The position numbers and the translations under genes are program-made. Under the pieces are notes generated by a model that was given only the letters and a program-made list of their open reading frames with translations, was not told the origin of the DNA and did not search any database. From contig UQYM01000013.1 in NCBI GenBank assembly GCA_900545315.1, forward strand, positions 1 through 63,788: a stretch of DNA of 63,788 bases. The letters run 5' to 3'. The stretch's first letter is position 1. The number at the start of each line of letters is the position of its first letter. Shown here piece by piece: positions 1 to 7,661 of this stretch. Origin of the DNA: an uncultured Alistipes sp. GTDB lineage: Bacteria > Bacteroidota > Bacteroidia > Bacteroidales > Rikenellaceae.

Positions 1-1027
1 CGGGCTGCTGCCGTATCGGGCGAATCGTTGAATTGGGTTATCTGGTTATTTGACATGGGACCGTTTCACTGATTTTGCAATGCGATGAATATTTGGGCGA
101 ATGTGCGAGGTGTGGGTGGGGTGAACCTTGGACACAAGGTTTGCAAAGTAGGTACAAGGTACATGATTTGCCTTAAAATAACAATTATTCATGTCCGGTG
201 TCTCTCTGGATATAAGATTGGGCTAAACCCTTTTGGCAAATGAAACGTCCAAACAGCTCCGGAGATTGTATGCGCAGTGTGATTTATCCTTGTCGTATCA
301 GGGCAGGATATGAGAAAAGAGGAAGGACCTGATTGAATGGATGGTACAGGGGAGAGAATGTTTGTCTTTCGGTCCGATCGTTGAGGGCGTCTGTGTGACT
401 TTTCAGCCCTATCTGAGCGGTTTCATGGTGCCGCCTGACACCTCTTATCTTTTTCCCTTGATCGCTTTTAATGTTGCTCTGATGTGCTTGAGCTGTAATG
501 TTTTGCTTCTAATTGGATTGTGGATCGGAGGAGTAAATCCCGACTTTCTGCCAGTCTTTTGTGAGGTGCGTTGATGCCAAGACTATGAGCCGCTTATTGG
601 GGACTGTCGGAGTAGAGTAAAAATGTCCTAAAAATGCGCCTGACCGGCGTGATGAGTGAGCGTGTTGGATGAGTCACTCTTGTGATAAAAAGGGTAATTT
701 TCCTTCCCTCTTTTTCTCTCCTTGCTCTGCCGTCCGTTTTGGATGTAGTTCTCTGCACCTCTATTATTAATGGAGGCAGCTGAATCGTTCTATCCCGCAA
801 ACGACTTTATTATTATATAAGGTATCAAGGAGGGGTGGGCAAGATGCGATATGAAGAGTGCTATATGGGAAAACTGCCCAATTCCCACAATATGGTGATG
901 CTGTTCCACTTCGCGATACAGGAAAATTGCCCCACCTTACAATGTGGGGAGATCTCCTCCCCCTGCGGACAGTAATCTTACCCCTCCGCAATATGCAGAA
1001 GTGTCTCGTCCGCGCCCCGTTCCGATT
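1..1027. other. Non-coding or unassigned stretch at window start
   Basis: I see no convincing gene here. Short open frames exist on both strands, but they lack recognisable domains and have unnatural composition. Bases 1-72 are open in frame 1 and end in TGA, so they could be the last codons of a gene outside the window, but nothing confirms it. Two imperfect copies of a roughly 30-base element begin near 868 and 921. They share a ggaaaa-n-tgccc core and an acaat-n-tgg core. Confidence 0.5.
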
Positions 1028-1924
1028 CTATTCTTCGTCGTTATCGAGGCGACGACGCAACTCCTCCGGCAGGGCAGGCATGCCGCCTTGTTGTGTGCAA
1101 ACGTAGGCCGATACATCTACAGCCAAACGGTGTGCAACACGGATGGGTTTGCCCCGAAGCAATGCGGCACAGAAAGTACCGGTAAAGGAATCACCGGCTC
1201 CTACCGTGTCGGCTACTTGTACTTTGGGGGTGTCGTAATAGGAGCTTTCGTCAGGCGTGAATACATAACTGCCGCTGGCTCCACAGGTGAGAATGACAAT
1301 TTGCAGGGCATAATCTTTGATGACGGCCCGACATACGGCCCGTGGATTGAGCCCCTCATAGCCAAACATCTGTGCTAAAACAACAACCTCGTCTTCATTT
1401 AATTTCAAAACGTTGCATTTACGCAATGAATTGAGTATTGTCTCTTGTGTATAGAAATTTTGACGCAGGTTGATATCGAAAATACGCAAAGCCTCTTCCG
1501 GGGTATCGTCCAGAAAACGGGTGATGGTGGCCCGGCTCACCTCATTGCGCTGAGCGAGTGAACCGAAACATACGGCGCAACAGTGACGTGCCAAATCACG
1601 CATCTGGTCGGTATAGGGAATGTGGTCCCAAGCTACCCCCTGTCGAATGTCGTAGCAGGGGACTCCCTCGCCATCGACCGTAACGTGTACCGTACCGGTG
1701 GGATATTCGACACGAGACAACATGTGGTTAACCTTTTTGGCATCGAGGGTCTGGACAATCTCTTCTCCCAATGGATCGCAGCCCAAGGCGCTCACGACAG
1801 TGGCATCGAAGCCAAATTGTGAGGTGTGATAGGCAAAATTGGCGGTGGCACCACCAAGCTGTTTGTATTCGGGAAAGATGTCCCACAGTACTTCACCAAT
1901 TCCTGCAATAAGGTTGTTTTCCAT
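1028..1924 (-). CDS. PfkB-family carbohydrate kinase (fructokinase-like)
   Basis: A 298-residue PfkB/ribokinase-family sugar kinase, expected to use ATP to phosphorylate a hexose such as fructose in the cytoplasm. Visible family marks are the N-terminal GIGEVLWDIFP strand, the LGGATANFAYH substrate-binding glycines, and the C-terminal DTVGAGDSFTGTF signature that carries the catalytic Asp and anion hole. Length is normal for the family. The ATG at 1924 was chosen because the protein then begins MENNLIAGIGE, as relatives do; an in-frame extension to 1987 adds unrelated residues. It is a single gene, divergent from the fumarate reductase operon. The exact sugar cannot be read from the sequence; fructokinase is the best guess. 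Confidence 0.88.
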   Translation of the reverse strand: MENNLIAGIGEVLWDIFPEYKQLGGATANFAYHTSQFGFDATVVSALGCDPLGEEIVQTLDAKKVNHMLSRVEYPTGTVHVTVDGEGVPCYDIRQGVAWDHIPYTDQMRDLARHCCAVCFGSLAQRNEVSRATITRFLDDTPEEALRIFDINLRQNFYTQETILNSLRKCNVLKLNEDEVVVLAQMFGYEGLNPRAVCRAVIKDYALQIVILTCGASGSYVFTPDESSYYDTPKVQVADTVGAGDSFTGTFCAALLRGKPIRVAHRLAVDVSAYVCTQQGGMPALPEELRRRLDNDEE

Positions 1925-1945
1925 TGTTGTCCAGTTTATTTGGCG

Positions 1946-1953
1946 TAAAGATA
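1946..1953 (-). promoter_or_regulatory. Possible -7 element of the sugar kinase gene
   Basis: On the minus strand this reads TATCTTTA, one mismatch from the Bacteroidales -7 consensus TAnnTTTG, 21 bases upstream of the ATG. No -33 element is clear. Confidence 0.3.
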
Positions 1954-2112
1954 GGCAAATTCCTCGGTTTCTCGGATAAAAAAACAAGGATATCTCATTG
2001 GCCTTGGCGCAATTTTTATCGAATGGCGATCCCCTTCCCCGCAGTATTGCTTCTCCGTGTTGTTCAGCGGAGCGATTTTTGGCCCGATTGATGCAGTTTC
2101 TCCGGCAAAAGA

Positions 2113-2143
2113 TTGTTATTTAGAAAACAATGAAATAACTTTG
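2113..2143 (+). promoter_or_regulatory. Bacteroidales-type promoter of the fumarate reductase operon
   Basis: TTG at 2113-2115 and TAACTTTG at 2136-2143 are separated by 20 bases. This matches the -33 TTTG / -7 TAnnTTTG promoter of the primary sigma factor of this phylum. Transcription would start near 2150 and leave a leader of about 70 bases before frdC. Confidence 0.6.
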
Positions 2144-2219
2144 TAGATCAATTGTGGGTTCTTGTAACCCTCCATTCATCTGACAACCAACATTATTAAT
2201 AATCAAACCTTTATTACTT

Positions 2220-2915
2220 ATGGGCAATTGTCTGTTCACATCCTCGATCGGAAGGAAGCTGATCATGAGTATCTCAGGGCTCTTTCTGATCCTTTTCCTG
2301 TTGTTTCACATGTCGATGAACCTGGCGGCTGTCTTCTCGACCGAAGCCTACAATGCGATCTGTGAATTCTTGGGTGCCAATTGGTATGCGCTGGTGGGAA
2401 CACTGGTTTTGGCAGCCGGTTTTGTGGTACACATCGTCTATGCAACGATCCTTACCTTGCGTAACCGTGCCGCCCGCGGTGAACAACGCTATGCGGTGAC
2501 GGCAATGCCCGCAAGTGTAAGCTGGGCCTCTCGCAACATGTTCGTGCTGGGCGTGATTGTAGTTTTGGGTCTGATCCTGCACCTCTACAACTTCTGGTAC
2601 AAGATGCAGTTTGCCGAAATTATCGGTAACCACAACCTCGGTGCCTTCGGTCCTACCGATGGTGCTGCCTACATCATCGACCTGTTCAGCAACCCGATCT
2701 ACTGTGTGCTCTATCTGATTTGGTTTGTGGCTATTTGGTTCCACCTGACCCACGGCTTCTGGAGCGCATTCCAGACCATCGGTTGGGACAACCAGATTTG
2801 GTTGGGTCGTCTCAAATGCATCGCCAATGTCGTTGCAACGATCGTATTCCTCGGCTTTGCCGTTGTTGTTGTTACCTTCTATGTACGTAGCCTTTGCTGC
2901 TGCGGCGTATGCTAA
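2220..2915 (+). CDS. frdC: Fumarate reductase / succinate dehydrogenase cytochrome b subunit
   Basis: The 231-residue membrane anchor of a type B succinate:quinone oxidoreductase, which binds haem b and menaquinone and holds FrdAB on the inner face of the cytoplasmic membrane. Five hydrophobic segments are visible, at about 15-37, 57-78, 102-125, 155-177 and 202-224. Histidines suited to haem ligation lie in FLLFHMSMN, VVHIVYA, LILHLYNFWY and WFHLTHGFW. It is the first gene of frdC-frdA-frdB, the usual order in Bacteroidota, where the enzyme works as an anaerobic fumarate reductase making succinate. An odd feature is the Cys-rich C-terminus, ending SLCCCGVC. Confidence 0.95.
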   Translation: MGNCLFTSSIGRKLIMSISGLFLILFLLFHMSMNLAAVFSTEAYNAICEFLGANWYALVGTLVLAAGFVVHIVYATILTLRNRAARGEQRYAVTAMPASVSWASRNMFVLGVIVVLGLILHLYNFWYKMQFAEIIGNHNLGAFGPTDGAAYIIDLFSNPIYCVLYLIWFVAIWFHLTHGFWSAFQTIGWDNQIWLGRLKCIANVVATIVFLGFAVVVVTFYVRSLCCCGVC

Positions 2916-2953
2916 CCCCCTTGTGTGAAAATAAATAAGATAAAATAAATACC

Positions 2954-4897
2954 ATGATAAAGTTAGATTCGAAGATTCCTGCCGGCCCGTTGGCTGAAAA
3001 GTGGAGCAAACATAAGGCTGAAATCAAAGTGGTCAGCCCGGCGAATAAAAGAAAACTCGATATCATCGTAATCGGTACCGGTCTGGGTGGTGCATCTGCA
3101 GCTGCCTCTCTGGGTGCTCTGGGTTACAATGTAAAGGTCTTCTGCATCAGCGACTCGCCTCGCCGTGCGCACTCGATTGCCGCACAGGGTGGTATCAACG
3201 CCGCAAAGAACTACCAGAACGATAACGACTCGGTATTCCGCCTCTTCTACGATACCATCAAGGGCGGTGACTACCGTGCTCGTGAGGCAAACGTCTATCG
3301 TCTGGCCGAAGTTTCCAACGCAATTATCGACCAGTGCGTAGCACAGGGTGTACCTTTTGCACGTGATTACGGTGGATTGCTCGATAACCGTTCGTTTGGT
3401 GGTGCACAGGTATCCCGTACCTTCTATGCCCGCGGTCAAACCGGTCAGCAGCTGCTGTTGGGTGCCTATGCTGCTCTGAACCGCACCATCGCTCTTGGAA
3501 ATGTGAAGAGCTATCCGCGTCATGAGATGTTGGATCTGGTGCTGATCGACGGCAAGGCTCGTGGTATCATCGCCCGCAACCTGATTACCGGTGAGATTGA
3601 GCGTTTCGGTGCTCACGCTGTGGTTATCGCTTCGGGTGGTTACGGTAACGTCTTCTTCCTCTCGACCAATGCGATGAACTCGAACGGTTCGGCCGCATGG
3701 CAGTGCTATAAGAAGGGCGCCGGTTTTGCAAACCCCTGCTTTACGCAAATTCACCCGACCTGTATCCCGGTGCACGGTACACAGCAGTCTAAACTGACGC
3801 TGATGTCAGAGTCTCTGCGTAACGACGGTCGTATCTGGGTTCCGAAGAAGAAAGAGGATGTTGAGGCAATTCGTGCGAAGAAAAAGAAAGCATCTGATAT
3901 TCCGGAAGAGGATCGTGACTACTACTTGGAGCGCCGTTATCCGGCCTTCGGTAACCTGGTTCCGCGTGACGTGGCTTCGCGTGCTGCCAAAGAGCGTTGC
4001 GATGCCGGTTACGGTGTAAACGAGACCGGTCTGGCCGTATTCCTGGATTTCAAGTCGGCTATCGAGCGTCTGGGTAAAGATGTGATCAAAGCACGTTACG
4101 GTAACCTCTTCCAGATGTATGAGAAGATTACCGATGTGAACCCGTACAACGAGCCGATGATGATCTATCCGGCCGTTCACTATACGATGGGTGGTATCTG
4201 GGTTGACTACAACCTGATGACGACGATCCCGGGTCTGTATGCAATCGGTGAGGCCAACTTCTCCGACCACGGTGCAAACCGTTTGGGAGCTTCGGCCTTG
4301 ATGCAGGGTTTGGCTGACGGTTACTTCGTACTGCCCTACATGATTGGCGACTACCTCGCACACGAAATTCAGACCCCGAAGATCGATACCTCACGTCCCG
4401 AGTTCGACGAGGCAGAAAAGGCTGTCAAAGAGAAGATCGCCAAACTGCTTTCGATCCAGGGAAGCGAGTCTGTGGACGATATCCACAAGAAACTGGGCCA
4501 CATCATGTGGGAGAATGTAGGTATGGGTCGTACCAAAGAGAGCCTGGAGAAGGCCATTACCGAGATTCAGGCGTTGCGTAAAGATTTCTGGAAGAATGTT
4601 CGTGTTCCGGGTTCGGACAAAGACTTCAACCAGGAGTTGGAGAAGGCCATTCGTTTGGCAGACTTCCTCGAGTTGGGTGAGTTGGTAGCACGCGACGGTT
4701 TGATGCGTAACGAGTCTTGTGGTGGTCACTTCCGTCTTGAGTCTCAGACTCCTGAAGGAGAGGCCAAACGTGACGATGAACACTATGCTTATGTAGCTGT
4801 TTGGGAGTACAACGGTCCCGACAAGGAGCCGACCATGTACAAAGAGCAGTTGACCTTTGAGGCTGTTCATCTGGCACAGCGTAACTACAAAGACTAA
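2954..4897 (+). CDS. frdA: Fumarate reductase / succinate dehydrogenase flavoprotein subunit
   Basis: The 647-residue catalytic subunit, which interconverts fumarate and succinate at a covalently bound FAD. The dinucleotide-binding GTGLGGASAAASLG lies near residues 36-49. The flavin-attachment region reads RAHSIAAQGGINAA near 71-84, with the His that carries 8-alpha-histidyl-FAD. HYTMGGIWVDYN and the capping-domain residues of the active site follow in the middle. The C-terminal part, with SCGGHFR, matches the helical domain. The gene starts 38 bases after frdC and is followed by frdB after 35 bases, so the three are one operon. The length fits type B enzymes of Bacteroides and Wolinella. Codon use looks strongly biased, as in a highly expressed gene. 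Confidence 0.97.
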   Translation: MIKLDSKIPAGPLAEKWSKHKAEIKVVSPANKRKLDIIVIGTGLGGASAAASLGALGYNVKVFCISDSPRRAHSIAAQGGINAAKNYQNDNDSVFRLFYDTIKGGDYRAREANVYRLAEVSNAIIDQCVAQGVPFARDYGGLLDNRSFGGAQVSRTFYARGQTGQQLLLGAYAALNRTIALGNVKSYPRHEMLDLVLIDGKARGIIARNLITGEIERFGAHAVVIASGGYGNVFFLSTNAMNSNGSAAWQCYKKGAGFANPCFTQIHPTCIPVHGTQQSKLTLMSESLRNDGRIWVPKKKEDVEAIRAKKKKASDIPEEDRDYYLERRYPAFGNLVPRDVASRAAKERCDAGYGVNETGLAVFLDFKSAIERLGKDVIKARYGNLFQMYEKITDVNPYNEPMMIYPAVHYTMGGIWVDYNLMTTIPGLYAIGEANFSDHGANRLGASALMQGLADGYFVLPYMIGDYLAHEIQTPKIDTSRPEFDEAEKAVKEKIAKLLSIQGSESVDDIHKKLGHIMWENVGMGRTKESLEKAITEIQALRKDFWKNVRVPGSDKDFNQELEKAIRLADFLELGELVARDGLMRNESCGGHFRLESQTPEGEAKRDDEHYAYVAVWEYNGPDKEPTMYKEQLTFEAVHLAQRNYKD

Positions 4898-4932
4898 AGA
4901 TTCGACGTGTAGGAATTTTAAAACTTGAAACG

Positions 4933-5676
4933 ATGAATTTAAAATTGAAGATATGGCGTCAAAAGAACGCCAAAGCCCAGGGGGAATTTAAGAACTACAC
5001 GGTCGAGAACATCTCGCCGGACACTTCGTTCCTCGAAATGCTGGATATTCTGAACAATGATCTGATTCACAAGGGTGAGGAGCCGATCGTGTTCGATCAC
5101 GACTGCCGTGAGGGTATTTGCGGTATGTGCTCGTTGCACATCAACGGTCACGCACATGGACCTGACCAGGATATTACCACTTGCCAGTTGCACATGCGTA
5201 AATTCAAAGATGGTGATACCATTGTCATTGAACCGTGGCGTTCGAAAGCCTTCCCTGTAATCAAGGATTTGGCTGTTGACCGTAGCGCATTCGATAAGAT
5301 TCTGCAGGCTGGCGGTTTCATCTCGGTTAATACCGGTGGTGTGCCTGATGCAAATGCTATTCCTATTCCTAAGAAGGATGCCGATGAGAGTATGGATGCA
5401 GCGGCTTGTATCGGTTGCGGTGCATGCGTTGCTACCTGCAAGAACGGTTCGGCTATGTTGTTCGTAGCAGCTCGTGTATCTTCGTTGGCTAAACTGCCTC
5501 AGGGACGTATTGAGGGTGCCCGTCGTGCCAAAGCGATGGTTGCCAAAATGGACGAACTTGGTTTCGGTAACTGCACCAACACCGGTGCCTGCGAAGCAGA
5601 GTGCCCGAAAGGCATCTCAATCGCTCACATCGCACGCCTGAACCGTGAGTACCTCTCAGCTAAACTGAAAGACTAA
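4933..5676 (+). CDS. frdB: Fumarate reductase / succinate dehydrogenase iron-sulfur subunit
   Basis: The 247-residue electron-transfer subunit linking the FAD of FrdA to the quinone and haem site of FrdC. An N-terminal plant-type ferredoxin fold carries the [2Fe-2S] ligands in CREGICGMCSLHING near residues 58-71 and a further Cys in TTCQLHMR. The C-terminal half carries a [4Fe-4S] motif CIGCGACVATCKNG. The remaining clusters are ligated by CTNTGACEAECPKG near 215-228. It is the third gene of the operon and is followed by a strong terminator about 60 bases downstream. Confidence 0.97.
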   Translation: MNLKLKIWRQKNAKAQGEFKNYTVENISPDTSFLEMLDILNNDLIHKGEEPIVFDHDCREGICGMCSLHINGHAHGPDQDITTCQLHMRKFKDGDTIVIEPWRSKAFPVIKDLAVDRSAFDKILQAGGFISVNTGGVPDANAIPIPKKDADESMDAAACIGCGACVATCKNGSAMLFVAARVSSLAKLPQGRIEGARRAKAMVAKMDELGFGNCTNTGACEAECPKGISIAHIARLNREYLSAKLKD

Positions 5677-5735
5677 TTGACAGGTTCTGCTGGAATGCCT
5701 GAGCGGCATGACAGATTGTGAACCGCACAAAATAG

Positions 5736-5772
5736 GGCCGGAGCTTCCATTTAGGAGCTCCGGCCTTGTTTT
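5736..5772 (+). terminator. Intrinsic terminator of frdCAB
   Basis: A perfect 10-bp stem (5736-5745 with 5756-5765) encloses a 10-base loop and is followed by TTGTTTTT, 60 bases beyond the frdB stop. Confidence 0.88.
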
Positions 5773-6285
5773 TGGTAGTAGCCTGAGGTGTCCTGTCTGA
5801 ATGGTTTGTTGAAAGAGTCTTCGACCTTGTTTTTTGCAGCTTAAGATGCCCTGCCTAGGGTTCCGTTAAGGGAGCGGGACTACCGATTTAGAACTTTATT
5901 TGCTTAATACGGGTGAGTGGCTGGCGAGCAAGTGAGGGGGGCTTGAAATGCTGCAATCTTGCGAGCAATTTGGCTGTTGTGTAGGTGTGTTTTTCGCTTT
6001 GTTTGCCTTTGTTTGTCGGAGGTGACCGCGAGCGGTGAAACGGTTCAATACAGGTGTCGTGTTACAGTTGGTGCGATTGTTTGATCGGGTGTGTGGCTGC
6101 TGTCGCCTCGTGTGGCGCACCAGCCATAGTGTCTTTGAGGCGATAGGTAGGGTAGATCGCGCGGTTTTATTCACTTCTCGGTGTGCATATTCCCGCTCCT
6201 GACACCATCAGATGCTACGGTGTTGCATAAGGTGTGCACAGCGGGTTGAGTTGGTTACAGATGTCTGGGGTTTATGTCTGTCTCG
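5773..6285. other. Intergenic stretch between frdB and cysK ends
   Basis: About 510 bases between the converging frdB and cysK units. A 92-codon minus-strand frame (5896-6174) has no domain and an implausible composition. I see no RNA gene or repeat. Confidence 0.45.
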
Positions 6286-6332
6286 AAAAAAGCAGGGGCG
6301 GCTACAAGATTAAATATGCAGCCGCCCCGCTT
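6286..6332 (-). terminator. Intrinsic terminator of cysK
   Basis: Read on the minus strand, AAGC plus GGGGCGGCT pairs with AGCCGCCCC plus GCTT (arms 6290-6303 and 6320-6332, one bulged base), followed by a T run. It lies 24 bases past the cysK stop. Confidence 0.8.
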
Positions 6333-6355
6333 GGTATAAATCAATTTTATCGTGT

Positions 6356-7303
6356 TTACAAAGGGTAGGTGTCAAATGCGTACAGCTCGGTTGAGAGGTA
6401 TCGTTCACCGGTATCGGGCAGCAGAACGACAATCTTTTTGCCGCGATTTTCGGGTTGAGCCGCCAACTGGGTCGCAGCGTATGTCGCCGCTCCCGCAGAG
6501 ATACCGACCAGTAACCCCTCGGTTTGGGCCAGTTCGCGCGAAGTGCGGATCGCATCGTCGTTTTCGACCGGAATCACCTGATCGACCACCTTGGCATCAT
6601 AAGTCTTGGGAATAAATCCGGCACCAATGCCTTGCAACTTGTGAGGACCCGGTTTACCTCCCGATAGAACCGGAGATCCGGCCGGCTCCACCGCAACAAT
6701 GCGGATGTTAGGGTTCAGCTCTTTGAGGCGGGCCCCTGTACCGCTGACTGTACCACCGGTACCTACACCCGCAACAAATATATCAATCTGCCCATCGGTG
6801 TCACGCCAAATCTCCTCGGCTGTGGTTCGCTTATGTGTGGCAGGGTTGGCCGGATTTTCGAACTGTTGCAAGATGATGGAGCCTGGATTCTCATTCCGAA
6901 GGGCTTCGGCCTTGTCGATCGCCCCTTTCATCCCTGCTGCCCCAGGAGTCAATACGATGTTGGCCCCGAGTGCTTTGAGCAGGTTGCGGCGTTCGATACT
7001 CATCGTTTCGGGCATGGTCAGGGTCAATTTGTACCCCTTCACCGTCGCCACCAGCGCTAAACCGACACCCGTATTACCACTGGTCGGTTCGATAATCAGC
7101 CCTCCGGGCTTGAGTACACCCCGCTTTTCGGCATCCTCGATCATTGCCAACGCAATGCGATCTTTGACACTCCCTCCCGGATTAAAATATTCCAGTTTCG
7201 CAATAAGGGTTGCCTCCGGTGCATATTTTTTGTTGAAGTTCGACAGCTCCAGCAAGGGCGTATTGCCGATTAGATCGGTCAGCTGTTTTGCAATTTTTGT
7301 CAT
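6356..7303 (-). CDS. cysK: Cysteine synthase A (O-acetylserine sulfhydrylase)
   Basis: A 315-residue PLP enzyme making L-cysteine from O-acetylserine and sulfide. The PLP lysine sits in NPGGSVKDRIALAM near residues 38-51. The substrate loop is EPTSGNTGVGLA near 70-81. The phosphate-binding glycine loop reads GVGTGGTVSGTG near 174-185. The C-terminal region includes GISAGA, which contacts the pyridine nitrogen. The ATG at 7303 is chosen; a TTG two codons earlier is possible. Its partner cysE, which makes the substrate, is at 12374-13192 on the same strand but separated by dnaX and an LtaS-like gene. The length is typical of CysK. Confidence 0.96.
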   Translation of the reverse strand: MTKIAKQLTDLIGNTPLLELSNFNKKYAPEATLIAKLEYFNPGGSVKDRIALAMIEDAEKRGVLKPGGLIIEPTSGNTGVGLALVATVKGYKLTLTMPETMSIERRNLLKALGANIVLTPGAAGMKGAIDKAEALRNENPGSIILQQFENPANPATHKRTTAEEIWRDTDGQIDIFVAGVGTGGTVSGTGARLKELNPNIRIVAVEPAGSPVLSGGKPGPHKLQGIGAGFIPKTYDAKVVDQVIPVENDDAIRTSRELAQTEGLLVGISAGAATYAATQLAAQPENRGKKIVVLLPDTGERYLSTELYAFDTYPL

Positions 7304-7661
7304 GGCCAAAATATTTATGTGTTTGACGATGGCCCCTCATTTACAGGATTGAATCGGTGTGCTAGTAGAGCAAATCCCGGAGATGGGCCATGTGTCTGAT
7401 TCAAAGGTCTTTTGTAAAATGTATGATGTACGGTATAGTTTTCTGCGCTTTGACGGTGCCGCTTGGAAACTGAACTCGTGTTAACCGCTGTACTACAAAT
7501 TATCTACCCTCTTTGCTTACATCATGCAACCCGCATGCCCGATGTATATCTGGCACAGTCTGTACATATAGCTTCTGTCAAACGGATCGTAGGAAAAGAA
7601 CGTTTCGTTTTTTGGGGTTATTGTCGTGTTGCGTGTTTCAATTGAGGTCGTCTCGGTCGAA
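7304..7661. other. Intergenic stretch between dnaX and cysK
   Basis: About 360 bases between the dnaX stop and the cysK start, both genes on the minus strand. I see no gene, stable hairpin or consensus promoter. The cysK promoter should be in here. Confidence 0.4.

Noticed and set aside
1..72. Open frame ending at TGA that could be the tail of a cut-off gene
   Set aside because: Only 23 codons are visible, with no recognisable motif.
341..574. 77-codon plus-strand frame at the window start
   Set aside because: No domain, odd composition, no promoter or neighbour supporting it.
944..1378. 144-codon plus-strand frame
   Set aside because: Mostly antisense to the PfkB kinase gene, which has clear family motifs.
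5896..6174. 92-codon minus-strand frame between frdB and cysK
   Set aside because: Rich in Thr, Asn, Gln and Arg with no domain; looks like chance.
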